Below the pieces are notes generated by a model. That model was given only the letters and a program-made list of their open reading frames with translations. It did no database searches and was not told the origin of the DNA. The position numbers were made by a program, and so were the translations under genes. A stretch of 64,000 nucleotides of DNA, from the NCBI GenBank assembly GCA_027490725.1, contig JAIXXN010000053.1:186001-250000 (forward strand), in the 5' to 3' direction. This document shows positions 1 through 9,091 of the stretch, in pieces (position 1 is the first letter of the stretch; each line of letters opens with the position of its first letter). The stretch comes from Oxalobacteraceae bacterium. Its GTDB lineage: Bacteria; Pseudomonadota; Gammaproteobacteria; Burkholderiales; Burkholderiaceae_D.

Positions 1-1362
1 AGCCGGGTAGCTGGCTTTGCCGATCGAGGCGTCCAGATAGAATTCGCCCAGTGCTGTCGGTAGTGGGCGCGCCAGCTGCTCCAGCAGCTGCTGTTCGAGT
101 TGCGCCAGCCGGGCCGGATCTTCGACCGTGAGCAGGAACTCGTCGATGCCGATGCGGTACAGCTGGCCGCTGGTTCCCGGCAATTCTGCGATGGCTCGCG
201 CAAAGGCTCTGATGATCTCGTCGCCGCTGCTATAGCCATGGGCGGTGTTAATCAGTTTGAAGCGGTCGATATTCAGCAGGTACAGGGTCAGGTGCGTAGG
301 GGCTGCCGGATCGAGGTGGTAGTCGTGCAGACGCTGCATCAGGGCACCGCGGTTGGGCAGCCCCGTCAGGCTGTCGTGGGTGGCGCGATGCAGCAGCGCA
401 CGGTTCTGGTCCATGCGCTCCGTTTCATCGCTAATCATCAAGCACACTGCATACTGGCCATCCCAGTTCACGCGGTAGGCGAAAAAATGCAGATAGCGGC
501 GCGCAGCGTCGAGGCGCAGGCGTTCACCTTCCCAGTTGGCCTGCTTGATCTCGCCGGCCAGCAGCTGTCTGAAGAGGGTGATGACTTTCTGGCGCTCTTC
601 TGCCGGGGTACTCTCGCTCAGGAATGCCGGCGTCAGCATCTGCGCATGCTGGGCACCATAAATACGCAGCGTGGCGGGATTGGCATATAGCAGACTATCG
701 GTGGTCAGGATCGCCACACCCTGCAGGGAGTATTCGGTGAGGCGGGCAAAGCGTTCGCCGGCATGACGCGTTTCCGTGGCCGACTGGTCAAGCGCGACAT
801 ACAGCACCGCAAAACCGAGCGCCGTGCGTAATACCGCACCGACGGCAAACTGGATGGTGATGGCGGCGGGGTCACCGTTGGCGGAGATCATCGGGTGCAA
901 GGCGAGCAGCAATAGCAGCGGGCCAATCAGACGATGCGGACGTGATTTATTACGTAGAGCCCCCGTTGCTAACAAGCCAACGCTCAGATAGACGATGGAA
1001 ACGGATAGCTGCGAGCTCCATGAATCGACCTCGATCGCCACTCCCGTCAGTAATATGAACAGGGTGCTGCCCAGCAGCACGGCACGCCAGCCACGCAGGG
1101 GGCTGCCGGTCAGGTCGAGGACGCCTGAGGTCAGGAAGTACAGGCTAATCGAGGCGAGCGCGGGAATCAGCCACAGATTGACGGGGCTGTCGAGAGGGGC
1201 ATCGCTGTACAGCGAGAAGATGATGACGGATCCGGCCACGCCGAAGAAGGAGAGTCCCAGCTTGCGCGCAAATACCTGGGTGCGATCGCGTTGCCACGAA
1301 AATAACAGGCTGGTACCGACTACCAGTTCGACTGCTGCAGCCAAATAAAAGAGTGCCGTCAT
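1..1362 (-). CDS. Membrane-anchored PAS-GGDEF signalling protein (C-terminus outside window)
   Basis: The reading frame begins at an ATG at 1362 and is still open at the window edge, giving 454 visible residues. The first ~210 residues contain several hydrophobic helices (sensor membrane region), followed by a PAS-like segment and a GGDEF domain from about residue 320. The domain has the expected THDSLTGLPNR entry and an ASIGKASYP segment. The active site is degenerate: the signature reads GIDEF (residues 405-409), and the first metal-binding Asp of the usual DIDxFK motif is Asn (NIDRFK). It therefore probably does not make cyclic-di-GMP. Such domains usually precede an EAL phosphodiesterase domain, which would lie beyond the edge; this is inference. 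Confidence 0.85.
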   Translation of the reverse strand, partial: MTALFYLAAAVELVVGTSLLFSWQRDRTQVFARKLGLSFFGVAGSVIIFSLYSDAPLDSPVNLWLIPALASISLYFLTSGVLDLTGSPLRGWRAVLLGSTLFILLTGVAIEVDSWSSQLSVSIVYLSVGLLATGALRNKSRPHRLIGPLLLLLALHPMISANGDPAAITIQFAVGAVLRTALGFAVLYVALDQSATETRHAGERFARLTEYSLQGVAILTTDSLLYANPATLRIYGAQHAQMLTPAFLSESTPAEERQKVITLFRQLLAGEIKQANWEGERLRLDAARRYLHFFAYRVNWDGQYAVCLMISDETERMDQNRALLHRATHDSLTGLPNRGALMQRLHDYHLDPAAPTHLTLYLLNIDRFKLINTAHGYSSGDEIIRAFARAIAELPGTSGQLYRIGIDEFLLTVEDPARLAQLEQQLLEQLARPLPTALGEFYLDASIGKASYPA

Positions 1363-1458
1363 GTCTACCCCTTCGACTAGATCTCAAGAGTACAACAAGC
1401 ATGCCATGTCTGGCTATTTTTCCGTGGGGGAAGTGTTGGGATACTACGGGCAGTGCAC

Positions 1459-1480
1459 GGACCGGGCGGGCGCCCGGTCC
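1459..1480 (-). terminator. GC hairpin downstream of nucleoside ABC permease
   Basis: A perfect inverted repeat (GGACCGGGCG / CGCCCGGTCC, two central bases) lies 13 bases beyond the stop of the permease at 1493. No T-run follows on the minus strand, so it is a weak intrinsic terminator or an mRNA 3'-end stabiliser for the importer operon. Confidence 0.45.
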
Positions 1481-1492
1481 GGAGTGAAGCAC

Positions 1493-2464
1493 TTAGCGGG
1501 ATTTGACGAACGGCGTGCCGAGCGCTTTCGGTGCCACCGATTTGGCCATCAGGCCAGCCAGTACGATGACCGTGACCACGTAAGGGATCATCTGGATCAG
1601 CGAGCCGGGAATGCGGCCGATGACAGGTAGTTCCACGCCTTCGATCTGGATCTGCACGGCGCCGAAGAAGCCGAACATCAGGCAGCCGAGGAAGGTGTGC
1701 AGCGGACGCCAGTTACCGAACACCATTGCCGTCAGGGCCAGATAGCCGGCACCGGCCGACATATCGCGCAGGAAGAAGCCGCTCTGCACCACCGACAGGT
1801 AGGCACCCGAAAACGAGCACAGTACCCCGGCGATCAGCATCGCCAGATAACGCTGGCGTTCGACATTGATACCGGCGGCATCGGCAGCATGCGGGTTTTC
1901 GCCGCAGGCGCGCAGGCGCAGCCCGAAGCGGCTGTGATACACCACCCAGTGCACCAGCGGCACCAGCGCAAACGCCAGATAGACCAGCACTGAATGACCG
2001 CCGATCAGGTGGGCATACAGCCAGCCGATGAGCGGAATACCTTCCAGCGCAGCGGTGCCGGGCAGGACCACGTCGAATAGGCGTGCCTGGCCCAGATCCG
2101 GGGTGCGCCCGCCTTGCTGGAACAGGTACTGGGCGACCACGAAGGTCAGGCCGCTCATGGCGATGTTGATGGCGATACCGGCGACCAGCTGGTTGCCTTT
2201 CTGGGTAATCGCCACATAGCCTTGCAGGGTGGCCAGCAGCAGCGACACCAGCGTACCGGCAGCGATGCCGTACCACGGGTTCTGGGTCAGGAAAGCGACG
2301 GCCGCCGAGACGAAAGCACTGGCCAGAATTTTACCTTCCAGGCCGATGTCGATCACGCCCGAGCGTTCTGCGAACAGGCCGGCCATGCCGGCGAAAATCA
2401 GCACCGGCGCATTGCGCACGGTGGACACCAGGATACTGCCGAGATGGAGATCATCAAAAGTCAT
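1493..2464 (-). CDS. Nucleoside ABC transporter permease, NupQ/YufQ-like
   Basis: A 323-residue, very hydrophobic inner-membrane permease of the branched-chain/BPD_transp_2 fold. The segment MAGLFAERSGVIDIGLEGKI is typical of the second permease of BMP-type purine nucleoside importers (YufQ/NupQ). About 8-9 membrane helices are visible. It is the last gene of the operon binding protein - ATPase - permease - permease and starts 7 bases after the preceding permease. Substrate is inferred from family and from the nucleoside catabolic genes nearby; guanosine/inosine or deoxynucleosides are most likely. Confidence 0.9.
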   Translation of the reverse strand: MTFDDLHLGSILVSTVRNAPVLIFAGMAGLFAERSGVIDIGLEGKILASAFVSAAVAFLTQNPWYGIAAGTLVSLLLATLQGYVAITQKGNQLVAGIAINIAMSGLTFVVAQYLFQQGGRTPDLGQARLFDVVLPGTAALEGIPLIGWLYAHLIGGHSVLVYLAFALVPLVHWVVYHSRFGLRLRACGENPHAADAAGINVERQRYLAMLIAGVLCSFSGAYLSVVQSGFFLRDMSAGAGYLALTAMVFGNWRPLHTFLGCLMFGFFGAVQIQIEGVELPVIGRIPGSLIQMIPYVVTVIVLAGLMAKSVAPKALGTPFVKSR

Positions 2465-2471
2465 ACTGGGC

Positions 2472-3548
2472 TCACTTCTTCAGTTTCAGCATTTTGGCCA
2501 GCGCCGGGCCATACAGATTTTCCATGGCGCCGCAGAACAGAATGATCAGGCCCTGCACCAGAATCACCATTTCCGGCGGAATGTTCTGCTTTTCCAGCGA
2601 CAGATCGAAGCCACCTTGGGTGAGGGCGCCGAACAGCACAGCGGACAGGAAGATGCCGACCGGATGCTGGCGTCCCATCAGTGCGATGGCGATGCCGATG
2701 AAGCCGGCGCCGCCGACAAAATTCAGCGACAGGTAGTGGGTCGAACCCATGATGGAGTTGACCGAACCGAGACCGGCCAGTGCACCGGAAATCAGCATCA
2801 CCACGATGATCATTTTGCTCAGGCGGATGCCGGCATAGTGGGCCGCATGGGGATTCAGACCGGTGGCGCGCAGCTTGAAGCCCCACGCCGAACGGCTCAC
2901 CACCACGCCATAGATCAGCAGCGCGAAAATCGCCAGCAAGAAGCTGATATTCAGCGGGGTCTCGCCGAGCACGGGGAACCACTGGTTCAGGCGCGGCATT
3001 TCACCGGCAGTGGCAAAGGCGCGGCTGGCCGGATTCTGTTCACCGACCGGAATCATGTATTTCACGATCAGGAAGTTCATCAGCTGCGAGGCGATGAAGT
3101 TGAACATGATGGTGGTCACCACCACGTGGCTGCCTCGTTTGGCCTGCAGGTAGCCGGGCAGGAAAGACCAGAGTGCGCCGAACAGTGCGGCGCCGCCGAC
3201 GGCGACGGGAATCAAAAGCCAGCCGGGCAGGCTGCTATCGAAGGCGAGCATGGCCCAGGCCAGCCCCAGACCGCCGATATACATCTGACCTTCCGCGCCG
3301 ATGTTGAACAGGCCGGCCTGCATGGCGATCGACACGGCCAGACCGGTGAAGATAAAGGTCGAAGCATAGAACAGCGTGTAGCTGAGGCCTTCCGGATTGA
3401 TGACGGCGCTGTTGATCAGGATCTGCAGCGATTCGGTCGGGCTTTCCCCCAGCAGATGGATCACCAGTGCCGTCACCAGTAAGGCTGACAGCAGATTTAA
3501 CAGGGGCATGACAAACGCAGTGGCCCAGCGTGGCAAGTCTTTATTCAT
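2472..3548 (-). CDS. Nucleoside ABC transporter permease, NupP/YufP-like
   Basis: A 358-residue inner-membrane permease, longer than its partner as in known NupP/YufP pairs, with the family segment GLFNIGAEGQMYIGGLG around residue 85. Its start overlaps the stop of the upstream ATPase gene by four bases (ATGA), indicating translational coupling. It should form the heterodimeric channel with the 1493-2464 product. Confidence 0.9.
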   Translation of the reverse strand: MNKDLPRWATAFVMPLLNLLSALLVTALVIHLLGESPTESLQILINSAVINPEGLSYTLFYASTFIFTGLAVSIAMQAGLFNIGAEGQMYIGGLGLAWAMLAFDSSLPGWLLIPVAVGGAALFGALWSFLPGYLQAKRGSHVVVTTIMFNFIASQLMNFLIVKYMIPVGEQNPASRAFATAGEMPRLNQWFPVLGETPLNISFLLAIFALLIYGVVVSRSAWGFKLRATGLNPHAAHYAGIRLSKMIIVVMLISGALAGLGSVNSIMGSTHYLSLNFVGGAGFIGIAIALMGRQHPVGIFLSAVLFGALTQGGFDLSLEKQNIPPEMVILVQGLIILFCGAMENLYGPALAKMLKLKK

Positions 3549-5074
3549 GATTTGTGCTCGCCCCCCATCAGCAGACCGATGCGGGTGGTATCGAATTCTT
3601 CAATTTTCAGTTCGCCGGTAATACGCCCGCCACACATGACCAGAATCCGGTCCGCCAGCGCACGCACTTCTTCCAGTTCCACAGACACCAGCAGAATCGC
3701 CACGCCTTCATCGCGCAGCTTGAGTAACTGGGTGTGGATGCTTTCGATGGTGCCGATGTCAACCCCGCGGGTCGGCTGGCCCACCAGCATCAGCTTCGGC
3801 TGCGCCAGTACTTCGCGCGCGATCACCACTTTCTGCTGGTTGCCGCCCGAGAGCAGGCCGATGCGCAGGTCGTGGTTATTCGGACGCACGTCGAAGTTCT
3901 TCATCAGCTCTGCGCAGCGCGCCGCAATGGCTTTGAAGTCCAGCAGGCCCCAGCGGTTTTTCAGTTTGTCCTGATAGCCGAAGATGGTGTTGTGCATCAC
4001 CGAGAAGGCTTTGATCACGCCATCGCGCAGCCGGTCTTCCGGTACGTGGGCGATGCCCAGTTCGCGGAAGGTGCGCGGCAGGCCGTCGGCATTGCTGCGT
4101 CCTGCGAAGGGTAGTGCCTGACCCTGGAAAACCAGCTGGCCAGAGGAGGGCAGGCGCATCCCGGCCAGCACTTCCATCAGTTCACTCTGGCCATTACCGG
4201 ACACCCCGGCGATGGCGACGATTTCGCCAGCGCGCAAGGTGAAGCCGATATCGGCCAGCAGTTTCACGCCCTGCGCGTCGAGCAGTTGCAGGTTCTGTAC
4301 TTCCAGTACCGGGGCACCCGGATGGTAGGGCTGGCGCGGCAGATTGTTTTCGATCGGCCGGCCCACCATCATGTTGGCCAGCTGCTCCTTGCTGGTGCCG
4401 GCAGTCGGCACGGCGCCGATCACGCGGCCGCCGCGCAGCACGGTGACGGTGTCGGTGATGTCGAGAATTTCCTGCAGCTTGTGGGTGATCAGGATAATGG
4501 TTTTACCCTGCTCCTTGAACAGGCGCAGAATTTCGAACAGCGAGGCAGTTTCCTGCGCCGTCAGCACGGCAGTCGGTTCGTCCAGAATCAGGATGTTGGC
4601 GCTGCGGTAGATCTGCTTGAGAATTTCTACGCGCTGCTGGGCGCCCACCGACAGATCATGGATGGTGGCCAGCGGGTCGACGTCGAGCCGGTAGCGCTCG
4701 CAGATGGCGCGCAATTCCTGCTCCACGCGGGCGCGGTGGGCGTTCAGCTGGAAGCCGCCTTCGGTGCCCAGCATGACGTTGTCGAGCACCGTCATGTTCT
4801 CGACCAGCATGAAGTGCTGGTGCACCATGCCGATACCGAGCTGAATCGCTTCCTGACTGTTGTGGATGCGGCGCACTTGTCCGTCGAGCAGGATGTCGCC
4901 ACTATCGGCACGGTAGTAGCCGTACAGGATGCTCATCAGAGTCGATTTGCCGGCGCCGTTTTCGCCTACCAGACCATGGATGGAACCCTTGGCGATGGTG
5001 AAGTTGACGTCCGTGTTCGCTTTGACCGCTCCGAAGTGCTTGGAGATGCCGCGAAATTCTACTGCTGGCTGCAT
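3545..5074 (-). CDS. Nucleoside ABC transporter ATP-binding protein, NupO/YufO-like (two fused NBDs)
   Basis: A 509-residue cytoplasmic ATPase with two nucleotide-binding domains in one chain. The first has Walker A GENGAGKS (residues 37-44) and Walker B ILILDEPTAVL. The second has a degenerate Walker A (GVSGNGQS), signature LSGGNQQK and a QPTRGVD Walker B with Gln instead of Asp-Glu. This asymmetry is normal for sugar/purine-nucleoside importers of this class. It energises the two permeases encoded next to it. Confidence 0.92.
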   Translation of the reverse strand: MQPAVEFRGISKHFGAVKANTDVNFTIAKGSIHGLVGENGAGKSTLMSILYGYYRADSGDILLDGQVRRIHNSQEAIQLGIGMVHQHFMLVENMTVLDNVMLGTEGGFQLNAHRARVEQELRAICERYRLDVDPLATIHDLSVGAQQRVEILKQIYRSANILILDEPTAVLTAQETASLFEILRLFKEQGKTIILITHKLQEILDITDTVTVLRGGRVIGAVPTAGTSKEQLANMMVGRPIENNLPRQPYHPGAPVLEVQNLQLLDAQGVKLLADIGFTLRAGEIVAIAGVSGNGQSELMEVLAGMRLPSSGQLVFQGQALPFAGRSNADGLPRTFRELGIAHVPEDRLRDGVIKAFSVMHNTIFGYQDKLKNRWGLLDFKAIAARCAELMKNFDVRPNNHDLRIGLLSGGNQQKVVIAREVLAQPKLMLVGQPTRGVDIGTIESIHTQLLKLRDEGVAILLVSVELEEVRALADRILVMCGGRITGELKIEEFDTTRIGLLMGGEHKS

Positions 5075-5131
5075 AAGATGGTTTTCGGGGGTTATATAAA
5101 GTGAGACAACAAAACGGTAAATAAAACGCTA

Positions 5132-5169
5132 AAGCGCGCCGCGCGGAGAACGACTCCGGCGGCGCGCTT
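5132..5169 (-). terminator. Intercistronic hairpin between binding-protein gene and ATPase gene
   Basis: Arms AAGCGCGCCGC (5132-5142) and GCGGCGCGCTT (5159-5169) are fully complementary, with an inner CGGAG/CTCCG extension and AACGA loop. On the minus strand it follows the binding-protein stop by 15 bases and is followed by a T-rich stretch, so it resembles a partial terminator inside the operon. This would lower ATPase/permease expression relative to the binding protein. Confidence 0.6.
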
Positions 5170-5184
5170 CAGATTAGACCAGTG

Positions 5185-6180
5185 TTATACCGGGCAGGCC
5201 GCGCCCGAACGCAGGTCGATGACTTTGACCTTGCCGTCGATGATGTCCTTGCGGGCACCGAGTACGCGCTTTTCGATTTCCGGTGTAATCAGTTTGCGGT
5301 TGTGTTCATCCAGTGCCCAGTCCACGCCGCCTTCTTTCAGGCCTTTGGCGATCACGCCAGCCTTCCAGTTACCGCTCTTCATCTGCATGAAGGCGTCATA
5401 CACGGCCACGTCGACGTGCTTGACCATCGAGGTGAGGATCACGCCCGGGTACAGGCTGTTCTGGTTGGAGTCCACGCCGATTGCCAGCTTGCCTTTTTCC
5501 TTGGCCGTCTGCAGAGTTCCCAGACCGGAACCTCCGGCCACGGCGAACACCACGTCTACGCCACGGTCAAACTGCGAGCGCGCCAGTTCGCCACCTTTGC
5601 CCGGATCGTTCCAGGCCTGGGCGCTGGTACCGACCATATTCGAGGTCACCTCGACTTTGGCGTTGACGGCTTTGGCGCCTTGCGCATAGCCGCAGGCGAA
5701 GGTGCGGATCAGGGGAATATCGACGCCGCCGACAAAGCCGATCTTTTTCGATTTGGAGGCCATGGCTGCTGCCACACCCACCAGATACGAGCCTTCTTCT
5801 TCCTTGAAGGTGATCGATTCGACGTTCGCGCCTTGCGCCACGCCGTCGATCAGCACGAAACGTACTTTCGGGAATTCCTTGGCAACCTTCTGCACGGCCG
5901 CCTGCTGGGCGAAGCCGATCGAGGCGATCAGATCGAGGTTTTTACGGGCCAGCCCGCGCAGCACCTGTTCGGCCTGGGTGTCGCTGGACGCTTGCACCTC
6001 GATGAAGTTGATACCGGTTTCTTTCTTGAAGCGCGAGGCGCCTTCGAAAGCGGACTGGTTGAAAGATTTATCGAACTTGCCGCCGGCGTCATACACGATG
6101 CCCAGCTTAGGATCTGCTGCGGACGCGCTGGCAGCAACACACAGTGCTGCCACGGTCAAACCGAGTTGTGAAAGTTTCAT
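5185..6180 (-). CDS. BMP-family nucleoside-binding periplasmic protein
   Basis: A 331-residue substrate-binding protein of the BmpA/Med (basic membrane protein) family. The start at 6180 is chosen because it begins with a classical signal peptide (MKLSQLGLTVAAL..., cleavage near ASA-AD, residues 21/22); the frame is open further upstream but that extension is unlike a signal. It has no lipobox, so it is soluble and periplasmic rather than a lipoprotein as in Gram-positives. The family segments LGIVYDAGGKFDKSFNQSAF and IGFVGGVDIPL are present. It is the first gene of the ABC importer operon. Confidence 0.92.
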   Translation of the reverse strand: MKLSQLGLTVAALCVAASASAADPKLGIVYDAGGKFDKSFNQSAFEGASRFKKETGINFIEVQASSDTQAEQVLRGLARKNLDLIASIGFAQQAAVQKVAKEFPKVRFVLIDGVAQGANVESITFKEEEGSYLVGVAAAMASKSKKIGFVGGVDIPLIRTFACGYAQGAKAVNAKVEVTSNMVGTSAQAWNDPGKGGELARSQFDRGVDVVFAVAGGSGLGTLQTAKEKGKLAIGVDSNQNSLYPGVILTSMVKHVDVAVYDAFMQMKSGNWKAGVIAKGLKEGGVDWALDEHNRKLITPEIEKRVLGARKDIIDGKVKVIDLRSGAACPV

Positions 6181-6466
6181 GAATGGGCTCCTGGAAGATC
6201 GATATTGTATATTTTTATTTGACGAAACATGTAATTTGGTGCCGCTTGATCGCAGCAAATAGCCGATTTTTCGCCATTTGCCCTGTAACGGTGCCGTTCT
6301 TAGCCCCATCTTGCGCCCTGCGTATTGCCTCGAAGGCAATTTATTGCCGGCGCCAAAATTCCCGATTTCAAATTCTTTTTTGCCTGCAATCGGGGGCGCT
6401 GCGACCCCCTCTGTCGCATCGCAGCAACAATCGCCGCCGAATTAAAATTTTTTAACTTGTTGCTTT

Positions 6467-6484
6467 TTTGTCCGTTCGGACAAA
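6467..6484. promoter_or_regulatory. 18-bp perfect dyad, probable repressor operator
   Basis: TTTGTCCG-TT-CGGACAAA: 8-bp arms around two bases, perfectly symmetric. It lies between the divergent nucleoside ABC importer (start 6180) and TonB receptor (start 6761). Shape and length fit a dimeric regulator site; the regulator is unknown. Confidence 0.5.
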
Positions 6485-6664
6485 GTTCATGCCAAATGGC
6501 CAATCTTTCACTTCTGCTTAGTGCTAATCAAAACACTATGGAAAGGCTCTTAATTGCGCGCTAACTGCCTGATTTTATGGCCATCCGTTACTATGCATGA
6601 GGGGGGATATGTACGACAAATTCGTTTTTTCTTGCTTATTTATATTTTTTTGATATGAATCGAT

Positions 6665-6678
6665 CACTTTAAAAAGTG
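6665..6678. promoter_or_regulatory. 14-bp dyad upstream of TonB receptor
   Basis: CACTTT-AA-AAAGTG lies about 83 bases upstream of the TonB-receptor start, where a core promoter would be expected. It is AT-rich enough that chance symmetry is possible. Confidence 0.3.
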
Positions 6679-6760
6679 GATTTATGACATTTTTTTCCAT
6701 GCTAGAGTGGCCGGCAACTTGCATATTTTTGCCAGTACACACTTGAAGGAGTCTTCCCCG

Positions 6761-9055
6761 ATGAACAAAAAAAATAGTGTTTTCGCCGTTCCAACGCTGA
6801 TCGCGCTGGCGGTGGCGAGTGCCTTCCCTCTGCAGAGCGCCTACGCGGATGAAGCTGCTGATCAGGCCGCTGCCAGTAGTGAAGCTAGCACCAAGGGCCA
6901 GCTGGAAACTGTGATCGTGACGGCCCAGCGCCGCGCTGAAAACATCAAAGACGTGCCGATGTCGATTGCCACCCTGAAGGGCGATAAGCTCGACGTGCTG
7001 ACCTCGGGCGCTGCTGACATCCGCTTCCTGTCCGGCCGCTCGCCGTCGGTCAACGTGGAATCGGACTACGGCCGTACCTTCCCGCGTTTCTACATCCGCG
7101 GTCTGGGTAACACCGACTTCGACCTGAACGCCTCCCAGCCTGTGGGTCTGGTGATGGACGATATCGTTCAGGAAAACGCCATGCTGAAGGGTTTCCCGGT
7201 ATTCGACGTCGATCAGGTGGAAGTGCTGCGCGGCCCGCAAGGTACGCTGTTCGGCCGTAACTCGCCAGCCGGCGTGATCAAGTTCGACTCGGCCAAACCT
7301 GTGTTCAAGCAGGAAGGTTATCTGACGCTGGGCATCGGTAACTATTCGGCCAAGACGGTCGAAGGTGCTTACAATATTCCGGTCAGCGACACCGTGGCGC
7401 TGCGTTTCTCGGGCACCAGCCAGCACCGTGGTAACCGGGTGCACAACACCAACCCGAACAAGAACACCGGTACCCAGGACTTCGAAGGCTACGGCGACAA
7501 CGCCTTCCGCCTGCAGGCACTGATCCAGCCGAACAAGGACTTCAGCGCGCTGGTCAACTATCATGAGCGTGACTACCATGGCAGCGCCACCCTGTTCCGC
7601 GCCAACATCATCAAGAAGGGCACGAATGACCTGGTCGACGGTTTCGACTATGGCAGCTACCCTAGCGATGGCGTCAACTACCAGAAGCTGACGACCAAGG
7701 GCGGCAACATCCGTTTGAAATACAATATGGATGACATCACCCTGCACTCGATCACCGGTTACGAAACGCTGAAATTCAACAGCCGTGCCGACGTCGATGG
7801 CGGCTTCGGTGCCTCCTACGCGCCGCCGTATGGTCCGGGCTTCATCCCGTTCGCCGTTGAAACGGCCGACCTGCTGCCGAACCACAAACAGTTCTCGCAA
7901 GAGTTGCGCGCCGAATCGAACTACAAGGGTCCGCTGCAGTGGATCGGTGGTCTGTTCTTCTTCAACGAAAACATCCAGATCGATTCGATCAGCTTCAACA
8001 CCTTTGCACCGGGCAACCCGCAGAACGCCGCATACGCCCAGCAGTATCAGGATGCCAAGTCGTGGGCTGCTTTCGGCTCGCTGAACTACACCGTGAGCGA
8101 TCAGTTCAAAGTGCGTGGCGGTCTGCGTTATACCAGCGACAAGAAAGAGTTCTCGGCGATCCGCGTGGAGCCACCGAAAAGCTCTGGCCCGTTCAATATC
8201 GATAGCAGCTCGCACAACGTGAGCTGGGATCTGAGCGGCACCTATGAACTCGACAAGTCGACCAATCTGTTCGCACGCGTGGCGACCGGTTATCGCGCAC
8301 CGTCGATGCAGGGTCGTCTGAATGGTCTGGGTGACAAACCGTCGTTCGCCGGTGCCGAGAAAGCACTGTCGTACGAAGCCGGTATCAAACAGGACCTGTT
8401 CAACAAACGTGCCCGTCTGAGTGCTTCGGTATTCCAGTACAGCGTCAAGGACAAGCAGCTGACGGCAGGTAGCGGCGGCATCAATATGAACCAGCTGATC
8501 AACGCTGCCAAAGTCACCGGTCAGGGCGTCGAAGTGGACTTCCAGGCCAATCTGGGTGACGGCTTCAGCGCCACGCTGGGCGGTAGCTACAACGATACCG
8601 AGATCAAGGACAAAAACCTGTTCGTCCAGTATTGCGGCAATCTGGGTAATACCGCACCGTTCAACTACGGTTGCACCCCGACCAACGCAGCAGGTCCGTT
8701 CGCTGGTACCTCGAAGATCGATGGCAATCCGCTGCCACGCGCACCGAAGACCCAGCTGAACTTCACCCTGAAGTACAGCACCGACATCGGCAATGGCGAG
8801 CTGTATGCCTACACCGACTGGACCTACCGCAGCAGCTACAACTTCTTCCTGTACGAAGCACCAGAGTACAAGGCGAAGACCCTGCTGGAAGGTGGCGCAC
8901 GGGTTGGCTACAAATGGGATAAATACGAAGTCGCAGCCTTCGCCCGCAACCTCACCGACAAACGCGTGATCATCGGTGCGATCGACTTCGACAACCTGAC
9001 CGGTATGCTGAACGAGCCACGTACCATCGGCGCGACCTTCAAGGTCAACTTCTAA
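6761..9055 (+). CDS. TonB-dependent outer-membrane receptor, candidate nucleoside receptor
   Basis: A 764-residue outer-membrane receptor. The ATG at 6761 is preceded by an AAGGAG ribosome site and gives a signal peptide (residues 1-29, cleavage near AYA-D). A TonB-box-like ETVIVTA lies at residues 49-55. Next come the plug domain (VEVLRGPQGTLFGRNSPAGVIKF) and a beta-barrel ending in a terminal Phe (FKVNF). Position opposite a nucleoside ABC importer and upstream of nucleoside catabolic genes suggests a nucleoside or nucleoside-containing ligand. That assignment is inference, because barrel sequence alone does not show the ligand and siderophore or oligosaccharide uptake cannot be excluded. 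Confidence 0.92.
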   Translation: MNKKNSVFAVPTLIALAVASAFPLQSAYADEAADQAAASSEASTKGQLETVIVTAQRRAENIKDVPMSIATLKGDKLDVLTSGAADIRFLSGRSPSVNVESDYGRTFPRFYIRGLGNTDFDLNASQPVGLVMDDIVQENAMLKGFPVFDVDQVEVLRGPQGTLFGRNSPAGVIKFDSAKPVFKQEGYLTLGIGNYSAKTVEGAYNIPVSDTVALRFSGTSQHRGNRVHNTNPNKNTGTQDFEGYGDNAFRLQALIQPNKDFSALVNYHERDYHGSATLFRANIIKKGTNDLVDGFDYGSYPSDGVNYQKLTTKGGNIRLKYNMDDITLHSITGYETLKFNSRADVDGGFGASYAPPYGPGFIPFAVETADLLPNHKQFSQELRAESNYKGPLQWIGGLFFFNENIQIDSISFNTFAPGNPQNAAYAQQYQDAKSWAAFGSLNYTVSDQFKVRGGLRYTSDKKEFSAIRVEPPKSSGPFNIDSSSHNVSWDLSGTYELDKSTNLFARVATGYRAPSMQGRLNGLGDKPSFAGAEKALSYEAGIKQDLFNKRARLSASVFQYSVKDKQLTAGSGGINMNQLINAAKVTGQGVEVDFQANLGDGFSATLGGSYNDTEIKDKNLFVQYCGNLGNTAPFNYGCTPTNAAGPFAGTSKIDGNPLPRAPKTQLNFTLKYSTDIGNGELYAYTDWTYRSSYNFFLYEAPEYKAKTLLEGGARVGYKWDKYEVAAFARNLTDKRVIIGAIDFDNLTGMLNEPRTIGATFKVNF

Positions 9056-9091
9056 GCACTGCCATGTAGCGGCTAGCTTGCCGGCGCCAGC

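Larger units (their letters stand above)
6181..6760. other. 580-bp AT-rich divergent regulatory region
   Basis: This gap separates the divergent ABC importer and TonB-receptor genes. It is markedly AT-richer than the flanks, and the short open frames in it have no coding character. It contains two clear dyads (6467-6484 and 6665-6678) and many T-runs, consistent with regulated divergent promoters. No confident -35/-10 pair was assigned. Confidence 0.6.

Noticed and set aside
6300-6564. Short overlapping open frames in the 580-bp intergenic region
   Set aside because: No ribosome sites, AT-rich and low-complexity translations; the region has promoter-like character.
6575-8215. Long minus-strand open frame (546 codons) opposite the TonB receptor
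   Set aside because: Its translation has no recognisable domain and repetitive low-information composition typical of the antisense of GC-biased codons; the plus-strand receptor is unmistakable.
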